A stretch of 64,000 nucleotides of DNA from Pseudomonas sp. HMWF032 (GCF_003060885.1 NZ_QAIG01000008.1:409904-473903), one strand, 5' to 3'; counted from the first letter of the stretch, positions 1-7,661 are shown. A program made the numbers and translations. The notes: generated by a model from the letters alone, not told the origin.

Positions 1-51
1 CCGCAGGGCTTGTTGCCCATGCAGCGCCCGCACCTGGAGCTTAAACAATGA
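1..51 (+). CDS. livM: C-terminal end of branched-chain amino-acid ABC permease LivM (partial)
   Basis: An open frame enters from the left edge and ends with a TGA at 49-51, giving about 16 residues that end LPMQRPHLELKQ. This tail, directly before livG, fits the end of the inner-membrane permease LivM (BraE in P. aeruginosa). Its stop codon overlaps the livG start as ATGA, the usual sign of translational coupling within the liv operon. Too little is present to judge the domain, so the call rests mostly on position. Confidence 0.7.
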   Translation, partial: PQGLLPMQRPHLELKQ

Positions 52-815
52 GCCGCCCGATTTTAGAAGTAAGCGGCCTGTCCATGCGCTTCGGCGGCCT
101 GCTGGCCGTCAACGGGGTGGGTCTGTCGGTCAATGAGAAACAAGTGGTGTCGATGATCGGCCCAAACGGTGCCGGCAAAACCACCGTGTTCAACTGCCTG
201 ACCGGCTTCTACCAGCCGACCTCGGGCAGTATCAGCCTGGATGGCGAGCGTATCGAAGGCCTACCCGGCCACAAGATTGCCCGCAAAGGCGTGGTGCGCA
301 CCTTCCAGAACGTGCGCCTGTTCAAGGACATGACTGCGGTGGAAAACCTGCTGGTGGCGCAACACCGTCACCTCAACACCAACTTCATTTCCGGCCTGCT
401 GAAGACACCGGCGTTCCGCCGCAGCGAACGTGAAGCCATGGACTATGCCGCGCACTGGCTGGATCAGGTCAACCTGACTGAATTCGCCAACCGCCCGGCA
501 GGTACCCTGGCCTATGGTCAGCAGCGCCGCCTGGAAATCGCCCGTTGCATGATGACCCGGCCACGCATCCTGATGCTCGACGAACCCGCCGCTGGCCTCA
601 ACCCGCGCGAAACCGACGACCTCAAGGCGCTGATTGGCGTATTGCGCGATCAGCACAACGTCACCGTGCTGCTAATTGAACACGACATGAAGCTGGTCAT
701 GAGCATTTCTGACCACATCTACGTCATTAACCAAGGCACGCCTCTGGCGGACGGGACAGCGGAGCAGATCCGCGAAAATCCGGACGTGATCAAAGCCTAC
801 CTGGGGGAAGCGTGA
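48..815 (+). CDS. livG: Branched-chain amino-acid ABC transporter ATP-binding protein LivG
   Basis: This 255-residue cytoplasmic ATPase powers the high-affinity Leu/Ile/Val importer (BraF in P. aeruginosa). Walker A is GPNGAGKT at residues 38-45, the signature is around AYGQQRRLEIA (155-165) and Walker B is ILMLDEP (174-180). The insertion between the Q-loop and the signature is the length expected for LivG rather than LivF. The ATG overlaps the preceding livM stop and its own TGA overlaps the livF start, so the three genes are translated as one unit. Nothing in it looks damaged. Confidence 0.96.
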   Translation: MSRPILEVSGLSMRFGGLLAVNGVGLSVNEKQVVSMIGPNGAGKTTVFNCLTGFYQPTSGSISLDGERIEGLPGHKIARKGVVRTFQNVRLFKDMTAVENLLVAQHRHLNTNFISGLLKTPAFRRSEREAMDYAAHWLDQVNLTEFANRPAGTLAYGQQRRLEIARCMMTRPRILMLDEPAAGLNPRETDDLKALIGVLRDQHNVTVLLIEHDMKLVMSISDHIYVINQGTPLADGTAEQIRENPDVIKAYLGEA

Positions 816-1516
816 TGCTGTATTTCGAGAACGTTTCCACCTTCTACGGCAAGATCCAGGCGCTGCATAACGTCAACGTCGAAGTCCGTCAGGGCGAGAT
901 CGTCACCCTGATCGGCGCCAACGGTGCCGGTAAATCGACGCTATTGATGACCCTGTGCGGCAACCCACAGGCGGCCAGCGGCAGCATCCGTTACCAGGGT
1001 GAAGAACTGGTCGGTCTGGATACGCCGCAAATCATGCGTAAAAGCATCGCCGTGGTGCCGGAAGGCCGCCGGGTGTTCTCCCGCCTGACCGTGGAAGAAA
1101 ACCTGGTGATGGGCGGCTTCTTCGGCAGCAAGGCCGACAATCAGGAGCAGATGGACAAGGTTCTACACCTGTTCCCGCGCCTGAAGGAACGCTTTGCACA
1201 ACGCGCCGGGACCATGTCCGGCGGAGAACAGCAGATGCTCGCCATCGGCCGTGCACTGATGAGCAAGCCAACCCTGCTGCTGCTCGACGAGCCGTCGCTG
1301 GGCCTGGCACCGATCATCATTCAGCAGATCTTCGACATCATCGAACAGCTGCGTAAGGATGGCGTGACGGTGTTCCTGGTCGAGCAGAACGCCAACCAGG
1401 CGCTCAAGCTGGCGGATCGCGGCTACGTACTGGAAAACGGCCGGATCGTCATGCAGGGCAGCGGCGAACAGCTGCTCAATGACCCCAAGGTGCGCGACGC
1501 CTACCTGGGCGGCTGA
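815..1516 (+). CDS. livF: Branched-chain amino-acid ABC transporter ATP-binding protein LivF
   Basis: This is the second ATPase of the Leu/Ile/Val importer (BraG in P. aeruginosa), 233 residues. Walker A is GANGAGKS (34-41), the ABC signature is MSGGEQQ, and Walker B is LLLLDEPSLG followed by the family-typical GLAPIII stretch. I chose the ATG at 815, giving MLYFENVSTFYG, because this matches the usual LivF start. A GTG one codon earlier (812) is also open. The gene overlaps the livG stop by one base (TGATG) and is last in the operon, with a terminator about 20 bp downstream. Confidence 0.96.
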   Translation: MLYFENVSTFYGKIQALHNVNVEVRQGEIVTLIGANGAGKSTLLMTLCGNPQAASGSIRYQGEELVGLDTPQIMRKSIAVVPEGRRVFSRLTVEENLVMGGFFGSKADNQEQMDKVLHLFPRLKERFAQRAGTMSGGEQQMLAIGRALMSKPTLLLLDEPSLGLAPIIIQQIFDIIEQLRKDGVTVFLVEQNANQALKLADRGYVLENGRIVMQGSGEQLLNDPKVRDAYLGG

Positions 1517-1534
1517 TCCGTATCGTCGGCTGAG

Positions 1535-1562
1535 AAAAACCGCTCTTCGGAGCGGTTTTTTC
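1535..1562 (+). terminator. Intrinsic terminator of the liv operon
   Basis: A perfect 11-bp stem, AAAAACCGCTC (1535-1545) paired with 1550-1560, closes a TTCG tetraloop and ends in a T run. It lies 18 bp after the livF stop. Confidence 0.92.
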
Positions 1563-1694
1563 ATTCAAGCCCCTCATTGCCACTCGCCTCCTCGCCTGCC
1601 CGACTACTTTTATCTGCACCGCTCGCCCGATGCTCCGTGCATGCCAGCCCGGGGCAGTTACAATGGCCGCCCTTTTTTACCGATGACTGCTTTC

Positions 1695-2405
1695 ATGACC
1701 GACCCCATTCGCCTGTCCAAACGCCTGATCGAAGTGAGCGGCTGCTCTCGCCGCGAGGCGGAGCTGTATATCGAAGGCGGCTGGGTCACGGTGGATGGCG
1801 TGGTGGTGGAAGAACCGCAATTCAAGGTAACCGAGCAGCGTGTCGAGTTGCTGCCTGATGCAGTTCTAACGCCAATTGAACCCGTCACCCTGCTGCTGCA
1901 TGTGCCCAGCGGACACAACCCAGAGCGAGCCGCCGAAAGCATCAGCCCAGCCACTCACTGGGCTGACGATGGTTCAGCCGTCCGCGTGCTGAAAAGCCAC
2001 TTCAATCGACTTACGCCCTGCATTCCACTGCAAGCCGGTGCCGATGGCCTGCATGTGCTGACCCAGGACTGGCGCATTGAGCGCAAGCTCAAGGAAGACC
2101 TGAGTAAGCTCGAACAGGAGTACGTGGTCGAAGTCATCGGCACCTTGAGCGCCAGCCAACTCAAGCGCCTGGCTCACGGCCTGACCTTCAACGGCGTAGC
2201 CTTGCCGCCCTGCAAGGTCAGCTGGCAGAACGAAACCCGCTTGCGCTTCGCCTTGAAGAACCCGCTTCCCGGCCAGATCGTCTTTATGTGCAACAGCGTC
2301 GACCTCAAGGTGCTGGGCATGAAGCGTATCCGTATCGGTGGCGTGCCGATGGCCAAGGTCCAGCCGGGACAGTGGCGCTACCTGGCCGCGAAAGAGCGCT
2401 TCTAA
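1695..2405 (+). CDS. S4-domain protein of the RsuA/RluB/RluE/RluF pseudouridine synthase family, catalytic Asp not conserved
   Basis: The predicted 236-residue protein opens with an S4 RNA-binding domain (about residues 5-50, RLSKRLIEVSGCSRREAELY) and continues with a pseudouridine-synthase-like fold that keeps EYVVEV and the C-terminal LKVLGMKRIRIGGV stretch. The family's catalytic motif is normally G-R-L-D-x-x-T-x-G-L. The aligned segment here reads P-L-Q-A-G-A-D-G-L, with Gln where the catalytic Asp should be. From memory, related Pseudomonas proteins share this change, so it probably marks a subfamily rather than a fresh mutation. It may bind rRNA without modifying it. ATG 1695 gives the conserved MTDPIRLSKRL start; ATG 1683 is in frame as an alternative. 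A TACAAT box at 1659-1664 is a possible -10. Confidence 0.8.
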   Translation: MTDPIRLSKRLIEVSGCSRREAELYIEGGWVTVDGVVVEEPQFKVTEQRVELLPDAVLTPIEPVTLLLHVPSGHNPERAAESISPATHWADDGSAVRVLKSHFNRLTPCIPLQAGADGLHVLTQDWRIERKLKEDLSKLEQEYVVEVIGTLSASQLKRLAHGLTFNGVALPPCKVSWQNETRLRFALKNPLPGQIVFMCNSVDLKVLGMKRIRIGGVPMAKVQPGQWRYLAAKERF

Positions 2406-2455
2406 CGATTTTTCCAGCGGCAGCCCTTAGCTGCTGCGCACTTCAGGACATCTCC

Positions 2456-2917
2456 ATGCTCAACAACGACATCCTGCGCAGCCTGCGCTACACCCTCGAC
2501 ATCAGCGACGCAGAACTGGTCGAGATCATCCAGCTCAGCGGCAAGCAGACCGCCCTCGACGACCTCGCAGCGATGCTCAAGAAAGAGGATGAAGACGGCT
2601 TTACCCCTTGCGACGACGAACTGATGGCGCACTTCCTCGATGGCCTGGTGTACTTCAAGCGCGGCAAGGATGACAGCCGCCCGGCGCAACCGTTTGAGCT
2701 GCCGATCACCAACAATATGGTGCTGAAAAAGCTACGGGTGGCCTTCGAGCTGAAGGAAGACGATATGCACGCGATCATGCAGAGCGTTGACTTCCCGGTG
2801 TCCAAGCCGGAAATGAGCGCCCTGTTTCGCAAGTTCGGCCACAGCAACTACCGCACCTGCGGTGATCAGTTCCTGCGTAACTTCCTTAAGGGTTTGACCC
2901 TGCGCGTTCGCGGCTGA
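2456..2917 (+). CDS. DUF1456 family protein (YehS-like)
   Basis: This 153-residue soluble protein has two similar halves, each beginning with a pattern like NNDILRSLRYTLDIS (about residues 2-17) and NNMVLKKLRVAFELKE (about 85-100). Such duplication is characteristic of DUF1456, to which E. coli YehS belongs. The biochemical role is unknown. The start at ATG 2456 excludes an upstream in-frame extension that only reads through the end of the preceding gene. A GC-rich hairpin follows the stop. No signal peptide or membrane segment is visible. Confidence 0.85.
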   Translation: MLNNDILRSLRYTLDISDAELVEIIQLSGKQTALDDLAAMLKKEDEDGFTPCDDELMAHFLDGLVYFKRGKDDSRPAQPFELPITNNMVLKKLRVAFELKEDDMHAIMQSVDFPVSKPEMSALFRKFGHSNYRTCGDQFLRNFLKGLTLRVRG

Positions 2918-2930
2918 GTCGCGTCCTCTC

Positions 2931-2964
2931 GCGGCCATGCCAGCCCGCATGGCCGCGTATTTCC
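2931..2964 (+). terminator. Probable terminator after the DUF1456 gene
   Basis: The 9-bp perfect arms GCGGCCATG (2931-2939) and CATGGCCGC (2948-2956) are followed by a short T-containing tract. The T run is weak, so this could also be a simple mRNA 3' hairpin. Confidence 0.55.
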
Positions 2965-3036
2965 ACGGGCAATAGTGCCTGCCGCCGAGCAAGCATCGCG
3001 TTAGGGTAATGGCCTTCCCTCCCACAAGGATTAGTC

Positions 3037-3807
3037 ATGCACCCCTACTTCAGCCTGCAAGGCCGCACCGCCCTGGTTACCGGTGGCACCCGCGGCATCG
3101 GCAAGATGATCGCCAAAGCTTTTGTCGAAGCTGGCGCCACGGTCTACGTCTGCGCCCGTGATGGCGAAGCCTGCGCACAAACCGCTGCCGAACTGTCGGC
3201 CTTCGGCAGCTGTCATGGCATTGCCGCCAACCTGGCCAGCGAGGAAGGTGTACAGGTGCTGGCCGAGCAACTGGCTGGACAAATCGGCAGCCTGGATATT
3301 CTGGTGAATAACGCCGGCACCACCTGGGGCGCACCGCTGGAGAGCTACCCGGCCAAGGGCTGGGAGAAGGTCATGCAGCTCAATGTGACCTCGGTGTTCA
3401 GCTGCATCCAGCAATTGCTGCCGCTGCTGCGCAAGGCCGGCAGTACGGCGAATCCGGCACGGGTGATCAATATCGGTTCGGTAGCCGGGATCACCTCGCA
3501 CGGTGAAGACGCCTATGCCTACGGCCCGAGCAAGGCCGCGCTGCATCAGCTTTCACGCATGCTCGCCCGCGAACTGGTCGGCCAATTTATCAACGTCAAC
3601 GTCATCGCTCCGGGGCGCTTCCCGAGCAAGATGACCCAGTTCATTGCCCAGGATGAGGCGGCCATGGCGGAAGACTGCGCGCTGATCCCCATGCAGCGCT
3701 GGGGCCGCGAAGAAGAAATGGCCGCTCTGGCCATCAGCCTGGCGAGCACCGCCGGGGCTTATATAACCGGTGCGATCATCCCGATCGACGGCGGTTTCCA
3801 CCTGTAA
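3037..3807 (+). CDS. RhlG-like short-chain dehydrogenase/reductase
   Basis: This is a classical SDR of 256 residues. It has the cofactor motif TGGTRGIG (15-22), NNAG (91-94), the catalytic Ser near 148 and the Tyr162-x3-Lys166 pair in AYGPSK. The TGGxxxGIG motif followed by ARDGE favours NADPH. From memory the sequence is very close along its whole length to P. aeruginosa RhlG, a beta-ketoacyl reductase once tied to rhamnolipid precursor supply. No rhl genes lie nearby, so I infer a general 3-ketoacyl or ketone reductase and leave the symbol blank. The gene stands alone with an AAGGA ribosome site before ATG 3037. Confidence 0.88.
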   Translation: MHPYFSLQGRTALVTGGTRGIGKMIAKAFVEAGATVYVCARDGEACAQTAAELSAFGSCHGIAANLASEEGVQVLAEQLAGQIGSLDILVNNAGTTWGAPLESYPAKGWEKVMQLNVTSVFSCIQQLLPLLRKAGSTANPARVINIGSVAGITSHGEDAYAYGPSKAALHQLSRMLARELVGQFINVNVIAPGRFPSKMTQFIAQDEAAMAEDCALIPMQRWGREEEMAALAISLASTAGAYITGAIIPIDGGFHL

Positions 3808-3846
3808 TCGCGTACTATGGCCGCGTCTTCACTCGATCACGCTGCC

Positions 3847-4542
3847 ATGTCCTACTCGGTTTCGCCTATCGGTTTTGTCCACTCCTGCTTCAAGGAGAAG
3901 TTCGCCATTCCCCGTCAGCCGCAACTGGCCCCGGCGGCCCGTGGCGTGCTGGAGTTGGTCGCCCCGTTTGATAACGGCGATGCCGTACAAGGGCTGGAGC
4001 AGGTTAGCCATGTCTGGTTGCTGTTTCTGTTCCACCAGGCGCTGGAAGACAAGCCGCGGCTCAAGGTGCGCCCACCGCGCCTGGGCGGCAATCAATCGGT
4101 CGGTGTGTTCAGCACTCGCGCCACCCATCGACCGAACGGCATCGGCCAGTCGGTGGTCAAGCTGGAGCGGGTCGACGCCGGCAAACTGTGGCTGTCCGGC
4201 ATCGACCTGCTCGACGGTACCCCGGTGCTGGATATCAAACCCTACGTGCCCTATGCCGACAGTGTCGCCGGGGCCTACAACCGCATCGCCGACAGTGCGC
4301 CGGCGCTGATCGACGTCAGCTGGCAGAACAGCGCACTGACCCAAGCCGATGCGCATGGACAACGCCTGGATGAACCGCTGGTCGAGCTGATCGAGCAGTG
4401 CCTGGCCCAGGACCCGCGCCCGGCCTATCAGCAGCCCAGTCCCGAGCGCCGTTACGGTGTGCGCTTCTGGGATGTCGAGGTGCGCTGGCACTACCCACAG
4501 CCTGGCAGCATCTGCGTGCTGGAGGTCGTGCCGGCCGATTGA
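3847..4542 (+). CDS. trmO: tRNA (N6-threonylcarbamoyladenosine(37)-N6)-methyltransferase TrmO
   Basis: The 231-residue protein belongs to the TsaA/YaeB family, which uses SAM to methylate t6A37 of tRNA-Thr. Diagnostic stretches are the N-terminal IGFVHSCFKEKFAIPRQP, the SHVWLLFLFH segment and RATHRPNGIGQSVVKL, followed by the conserved GIDLLDGTPVLDIKPYVPYAD. Length is normal. ATG 3847 is preferred because the protein family begins at this point; an in-frame ATG lies 30 bp upstream. A TACTAT box at 3814-3819 is a plausible -10 for a leader of about 25 bases. Confidence 0.93.
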   Translation: MSYSVSPIGFVHSCFKEKFAIPRQPQLAPAARGVLELVAPFDNGDAVQGLEQVSHVWLLFLFHQALEDKPRLKVRPPRLGGNQSVGVFSTRATHRPNGIGQSVVKLERVDAGKLWLSGIDLLDGTPVLDIKPYVPYADSVAGAYNRIADSAPALIDVSWQNSALTQADAHGQRLDEPLVELIEQCLAQDPRPAYQQPSPERRYGVRFWDVEVRWHYPQPGSICVLEVVPAD

Positions 4543-4578
4543 TCTGAAGCGCCGTTCGCCCGCATAGGCTGAACACGT

Positions 4579-4616
4579 ATTTTGTTTTATATTTACAGAC
4601 TAAATGTATACAAAAT
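4579..4616. promoter_or_regulatory. AT-rich dyad and candidate promoter of the VOC gene
   Basis: The outer arms ATTTTGT (4579-4585) and ACAAAAT (4610-4616) are perfect. The inner arms around TATATTTA and TAAATGTATA pair with one bulge, giving an imperfect 38-bp palindrome in otherwise GC-rich DNA. Inside it are a -35-like TTGTTT (4582-4587) and a -10-like TATACA (4607-4612) with 19-bp spacing. It ends 12 bp before the VOC start codon. It may be an operator or promoter; a remnant repeat is the alternative. Confidence 0.4.
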
Positions 4617-4628
4617 AGGCTTCAAGTT

Positions 4629-5042
4629 ATGCTCGAGCGTCCCGGTCACCTTAACGGCTTACGCCATATCGCCCTGCTGGTGCCTAACCTGGAAGCCTGC
4701 GAACGCTTCTACGTGGACATTCTCGGCATGCAGGTACTACACCGCGCCAATGAAGACCTGGTCTACCTGACCTGTGGCAACGACAACCTCTCTCTGGGCC
4801 GCGCCTGTATGCCCAGCAGCGGTGAGCAGGCGGTGGATCACTACGGTTTTATCGTCGACAGCATCGATGAGCTGCACGCCTGGTATGCCTACTTCAAGGA
4901 ACAAGGCGTCCCCCTGCTTGACCGCCCCTTTGCCCACGGTGACGGCGCACACAGCTTCCACCTGCTCGACCCAGCCGGCAACAAGGTGCAGCCGATCTAC
5001 CACCCCGCTGTTTCCGGGCAACGCTTCAGTCAGGCTGGTTAG
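4629..5042 (+). CDS. VOC family (glyoxalase/extradiol dioxygenase fold) protein
   Basis: A 137-residue protein with the two beta-alpha-beta-beta-beta units of the vicinal oxygen chelate fold: GLRHIALLVPNLEACERFY in the first half and DHYGFIVDSIDELHAWY in the second. Two of the usual metal-ligand positions are His (in RHIALL and DHYGFI). The last ligand is normally Glu in a GNKIEL-type motif, but the sequence here reads GNKVQPIYHP, so Gln replaces it. Substrate is unknown; antibiotic-resistance or glyoxalase roles cannot be assigned. It sits between trmO and fpr, preceded by an AT-rich dyad and followed at once by a broken gene fragment. Confidence 0.8.
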   Translation: MLERPGHLNGLRHIALLVPNLEACERFYVDILGMQVLHRANEDLVYLTCGNDNLSLGRACMPSSGEQAVDHYGFIVDSIDELHAWYAYFKEQGVPLLDRPFAHGDGAHSFHLLDPAGNKVQPIYHPAVSGQRFSQAG

Positions 5043-5049
5043 CACAACC

Positions 5050-5349
5050 CGCACTTTCGAGAACCGCTACCCGCGTAAGGATGGCCAGACCGAGCATATT
5101 TTCTGGTCAGCGGATGACCAGGTGCGCATTGCCGTGGCCCACAACGTCAGCGAGCGCAAACGCAGTGACGCCCTGCAGGCAGCGTTGTACGACATATACG
5201 ATGCCACACATTCGGCCAGAGAGCTGTCCAGGCTGTTCCAGCAGGGACACCTGATCCTCGGTGAGCTGCTGCGCTATCACCTGCACACGACCAGGCAGAG
5301 CGGCGGCAACCGCTTCTGCAGGCCATTGAACAGAACTAGACCGGCATGA
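5050..5349 (+). pseudogene. Remnant of a PAS/GAF sensory protein
   Basis: The translated frame reads RTFENRYPRKDGQTEHIFWS, then VRIAVAHNVSERKRSDALQ and LFQQGHLILGELL, and stops at 5347-5349. The first part is the end of a PAS/PAC domain (RKDG...W...DVTERKR pattern). The second is the start of a GAF domain as in Pseudomonas PAS-GAF-GGDEF or kinase proteins. There is no start codon, no N-terminal domain and no output domain, and the last 25 residues lose all similarity. I read it as a leftover from a deletion or rearrangement, in a different frame from the VOC gene that ends 8 bp upstream. Confidence 0.65.
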
Positions 5350-5376
5350 AAAAGCCCGCCAGAAGCGGGCTTGGTT
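5347..5376 (-). terminator. Intrinsic terminator of fpr
   Basis: The arms AAGCCCGC (5352-5359) and GCGGGCTT (5365-5372) form an 8-bp perfect stem. On the minus strand it is followed by a T5 run. It lies 16 bp past the fpr stop and may also stop plus-strand transcripts from the gene remnant. Confidence 0.85.
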
Positions 5377-5388
5377 ATTCAGCCACGC

Positions 5389-6168
5389 TTATTTCTCAAC
5401 GAAAGCGCGCTCGATCAGGTAGTCACCCGGCTCACGCATGCGCGGGGAGATTTTCAGGCCGAACTCGTTGAGCACCTCACTGGTTTCATCGAGCATGCTC
5501 GGGCTGCCGCAGATCATCGCGCGGTCATCTTGCGGGTTGATCGGCGGCAGGCCGATATCCTGGAACAGCTTGCCACTGCGCATCAGATCGGTCAGACGGC
5601 CCTGGTTCTCGAACGGCTCGCGAGTAACGGTCGGGTAGTAGATCAGCTTGTTCTTCAACGCATCGCCAAAGAATTCATTTTTTGGCAGATGCTCGGTGAT
5701 GAATTCACGGTAAGCCACTTCGTTCACGTAACGCACGCCGTGTACCAGGATCACCTTTTCAAAACGCTCATAGGTTTCCGGGTCCTGGATCACGCTCATG
5801 AACGGCGCCAGACCAGTGCCCGTACTGAGCAGATACAGATGCTTGCCCGGATTAAGGTCATCCAGCACCAGGGTGCCGGTGGGCTTCTTGCTGATGATGA
5901 TCTCGTCGCCCTCCTTGAGATGCTGCAGCTGCGACGTCAGCGGGCCATCTGGCACCTTAATGCTGAAGAACTCCAGGTGCTCTTCCCAGTTCGGGCTGGC
6001 AATCGAATACGCACGCATCAGTGGACGACCGTTGTCCTGCTGCAGGCCGATCATCACGAACTGGCCATTCTCAAAGCGCAAACCAGGGTCGCGGGTGCAC
6101 TTGAAACTGAACAGGGTATCGTTCCAGTGATGGACGCTGAGGATGCGCTCGGAATTGAGGTTGCTCAT
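5389..6168 (-). CDS. fpr: Ferredoxin--NADP+ reductase Fpr
   Basis: This 259-residue flavoenzyme moves electrons between NADPH and ferredoxin/flavodoxin in the cytoplasm and supports oxidative-stress and iron-sulfur metabolism. FAD contacts are RAYSIASP (52-59), the NADP-binding loop is STGTGLAPF (115-123), and the protein ends ERAFVEK, a tail typical of the bacterial FPR subclass of Pseudomonas. It is transcribed away from a LysR gene, matching the P. putida and P. aeruginosa arrangement in which FinR activates fpr under superoxide or iron stress. The ATG at 6168 gives the conserved MSNLNSERIL start. A terminator follows. Confidence 0.96.
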   Translation of the reverse strand: MSNLNSERILSVHHWNDTLFSFKCTRDPGLRFENGQFVMIGLQQDNGRPLMRAYSIASPNWEEHLEFFSIKVPDGPLTSQLQHLKEGDEIIISKKPTGTLVLDDLNPGKHLYLLSTGTGLAPFMSVIQDPETYERFEKVILVHGVRYVNEVAYREFITEHLPKNEFFGDALKNKLIYYPTVTREPFENQGRLTDLMRSGKLFQDIGLPPINPQDDRAMICGSPSMLDETSEVLNEFGLKISPRMREPGDYLIERAFVEK

Positions 6169-6293
6169 GTGCTCGGGGGCTCCGACGAATGTAAGGTCCT
6201 GTGCGCGGGCGCGCGCAATCGAACGGTATTGTAAAGAACTGAATAATATCTGTTAACTTGAATATCAAGATATGGGTTATCGGTTATATAGAT
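6169..6293. promoter_or_regulatory. Divergent fpr/finR control region with an inverted repeat
   Basis: The 125-bp gap turns AT-rich from 6232. It holds CTTGA-ATA-TCAAG (6257-6269), a perfect 5-bp dyad, overlapped by an ATATCT (6246-6251) / AGATAT (6268-6273) pair. LysR regulators bind such dyads between divergent genes, so this is the likely FinR site. No footprint-level claim can be made from sequence. Confidence 0.5.
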
Positions 6294-7220
6294 ATGCGAT
6301 TTACACTTAGACAACTGCAGGTGTTTGTTGCCGTGGCCCAGCAGGAAAGTGTCTCCCGCGCAGCTGATTCCCTGGCCTTGTCGCAATCGGCGACCAGCAC
6401 CTCACTGAGCGAACTTGAGCGGCAATCCGATTGCCAACTGTTCGACCGTGCCGGCAAGCGCCTGAGCCTCAACGCCCTCGGCCTGCAACTGCTGCCGCAG
6501 GCCGTGGCACTGCTCGACCAGGCCAAGGAAATCGAACGCCTGCTCGGTGGTAAGAGCGGCTACGGCTCGCTGAATGTCGGCGCCACGCTGACGGTGGGCA
6601 ACTACCTGGCGACCCTGCTGATTGGCAGTTTCATGCAGCGCCACCCGGAGTGCCGGGTGAAACTGCAGGTGCACAACACCGCCCATGTGGTGCAGCAAGT
6701 CGCCCACTATGAACTGGACATGGGCATGATTGAGGGCGACTGCCAGCACCCGGATATCGAGGTACAACCCTGGGTCGAGGATGAGCTGGTGGTGTTTTGC
6801 GCGCCACAGCATGCCCTGGCACAACGCGGCGAGGCAAGCCTGGAAGAGTTGACCCGAGAGGCCTGGATTCTACGTGAGCAAGGCTCCGGAACCCGCCTGA
6901 CCTTCGATCAGGCCATGCGCCATCACCCCAGCAGCCTCAATGTGCGCCTGGAGCTGGAGCACACCGAGGCGATCAAACGCGCAGTGGAGTCCGGATTGGG
7001 CATTGGCTGCATTTCCCGCCTGGCGCTACGCGATGCATTTCGCCGGGGCAGCCTGGTGGCGGTGGAAACGCCGCAGCTGGACCTGCGCCGGCAGTTCTAC
7101 TTCATCTGGCACAAACAGAAATACCAGACCGCCGCCATGCGCGAGTTCATCGAACTGTGTCGCGCCCTCACCGCGGGCGTAACACGCAGCGACCAGATCG
7201 TCCTGCCGGCAATTGCCTGA
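6294..7220 (+). CDS. finR: LysR-type regulator, probable FinR
   Basis: The 308-residue protein has an N-terminal winged helix-turn-helix (MRFTLRQLQVFVAVAQQES to about residue 60) and a C-terminal effector domain of the CysB/OxyR type. Its place, divergent from fpr, matches FinR, the regulator required for fpr induction by superoxide generators and iron starvation in Pseudomonas. ATG 6294 is preferred because LysR proteins normally start M-R-x-T-L-R-Q-L; an in-frame start 36 bp upstream would add a leader within the palindromic control region. The assignment relies on synteny as well as family. Confidence 0.85.
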   Translation: MRFTLRQLQVFVAVAQQESVSRAADSLALSQSATSTSLSELERQSDCQLFDRAGKRLSLNALGLQLLPQAVALLDQAKEIERLLGGKSGYGSLNVGATLTVGNYLATLLIGSFMQRHPECRVKLQVHNTAHVVQQVAHYELDMGMIEGDCQHPDIEVQPWVEDELVVFCAPQHALAQRGEASLEELTREAWILREQGSGTRLTFDQAMRHHPSSLNVRLELEHTEAIKRAVESGLGIGCISRLALRDAFRRGSLVAVETPQLDLRRQFYFIWHKQKYQTAAMREFIELCRALTAGVTRSDQIVLPAIA

Positions 7221-7229
7221 TTCGCAGCG

Positions 7230-7595
7230 TTAACCCAGCAAAATCACCGCCCATACCAAGGCAATCAGTGTCAAGGCGGTGAACTGCGCGGCACTGCCCA
7301 TATCCTTGGCGTTCTTCGACAGTGGATGCAACTCAAGAGAGATACGGTCAATCGCCGCCTCAACCGCCGAGTTGAGCAACTCGACGATCAGCGCCAGCAG
7401 ACACACCGCCACCATCAACGCGCGCTCGCCGCGGCTAACGTCCAGAAAGAATGCCAATGGAATCAGTACCACGTTGATCAACAGTAGCTGGCGAAAGGCT
7501 GCCTCACCGACGAAAGCGGCGCGCAGGCCGGCCAGCGAATAGCCCGTAGCATTGAGAATACGCTTCAGGCCGGTCTGACCCTTGAATGGAGACAT
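7230..7595 (-). CDS. dgkA: Diacylglycerol kinase DgkA
   Basis: This small integral inner-membrane kinase of 121 residues phosphorylates diacylglycerol, recycling the lipid left by membrane-derived oligosaccharide or phospholipid turnover to phosphatidate. The signature ELLNSAVEAAIDR lies in the middle and is followed by HPLSKNAKDMGSAAQ, both parts of the active site. Three membrane segments are evident (about 32-50, 57-70 and 100-119). It lies downstream of the response regulator in the same orientation (66-bp gap), the dgkA-erdR order seen in P. aeruginosa, and converges with finR. Confidence 0.95.
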   Translation of the reverse strand: MSPFKGQTGLKRILNATGYSLAGLRAAFVGEAAFRQLLLINVVLIPLAFFLDVSRGERALMVAVCLLALIVELLNSAVEAAIDRISLELHPLSKNAKDMGSAAQFTALTLIALVWAVILLG

Positions 7596-7661
7596 TGAAA
7601 ATCATCACAGCGAAAGGGGAACACAGCGCAGCAAGTCTGCCGGGCAAAAATTACCAGCGGC

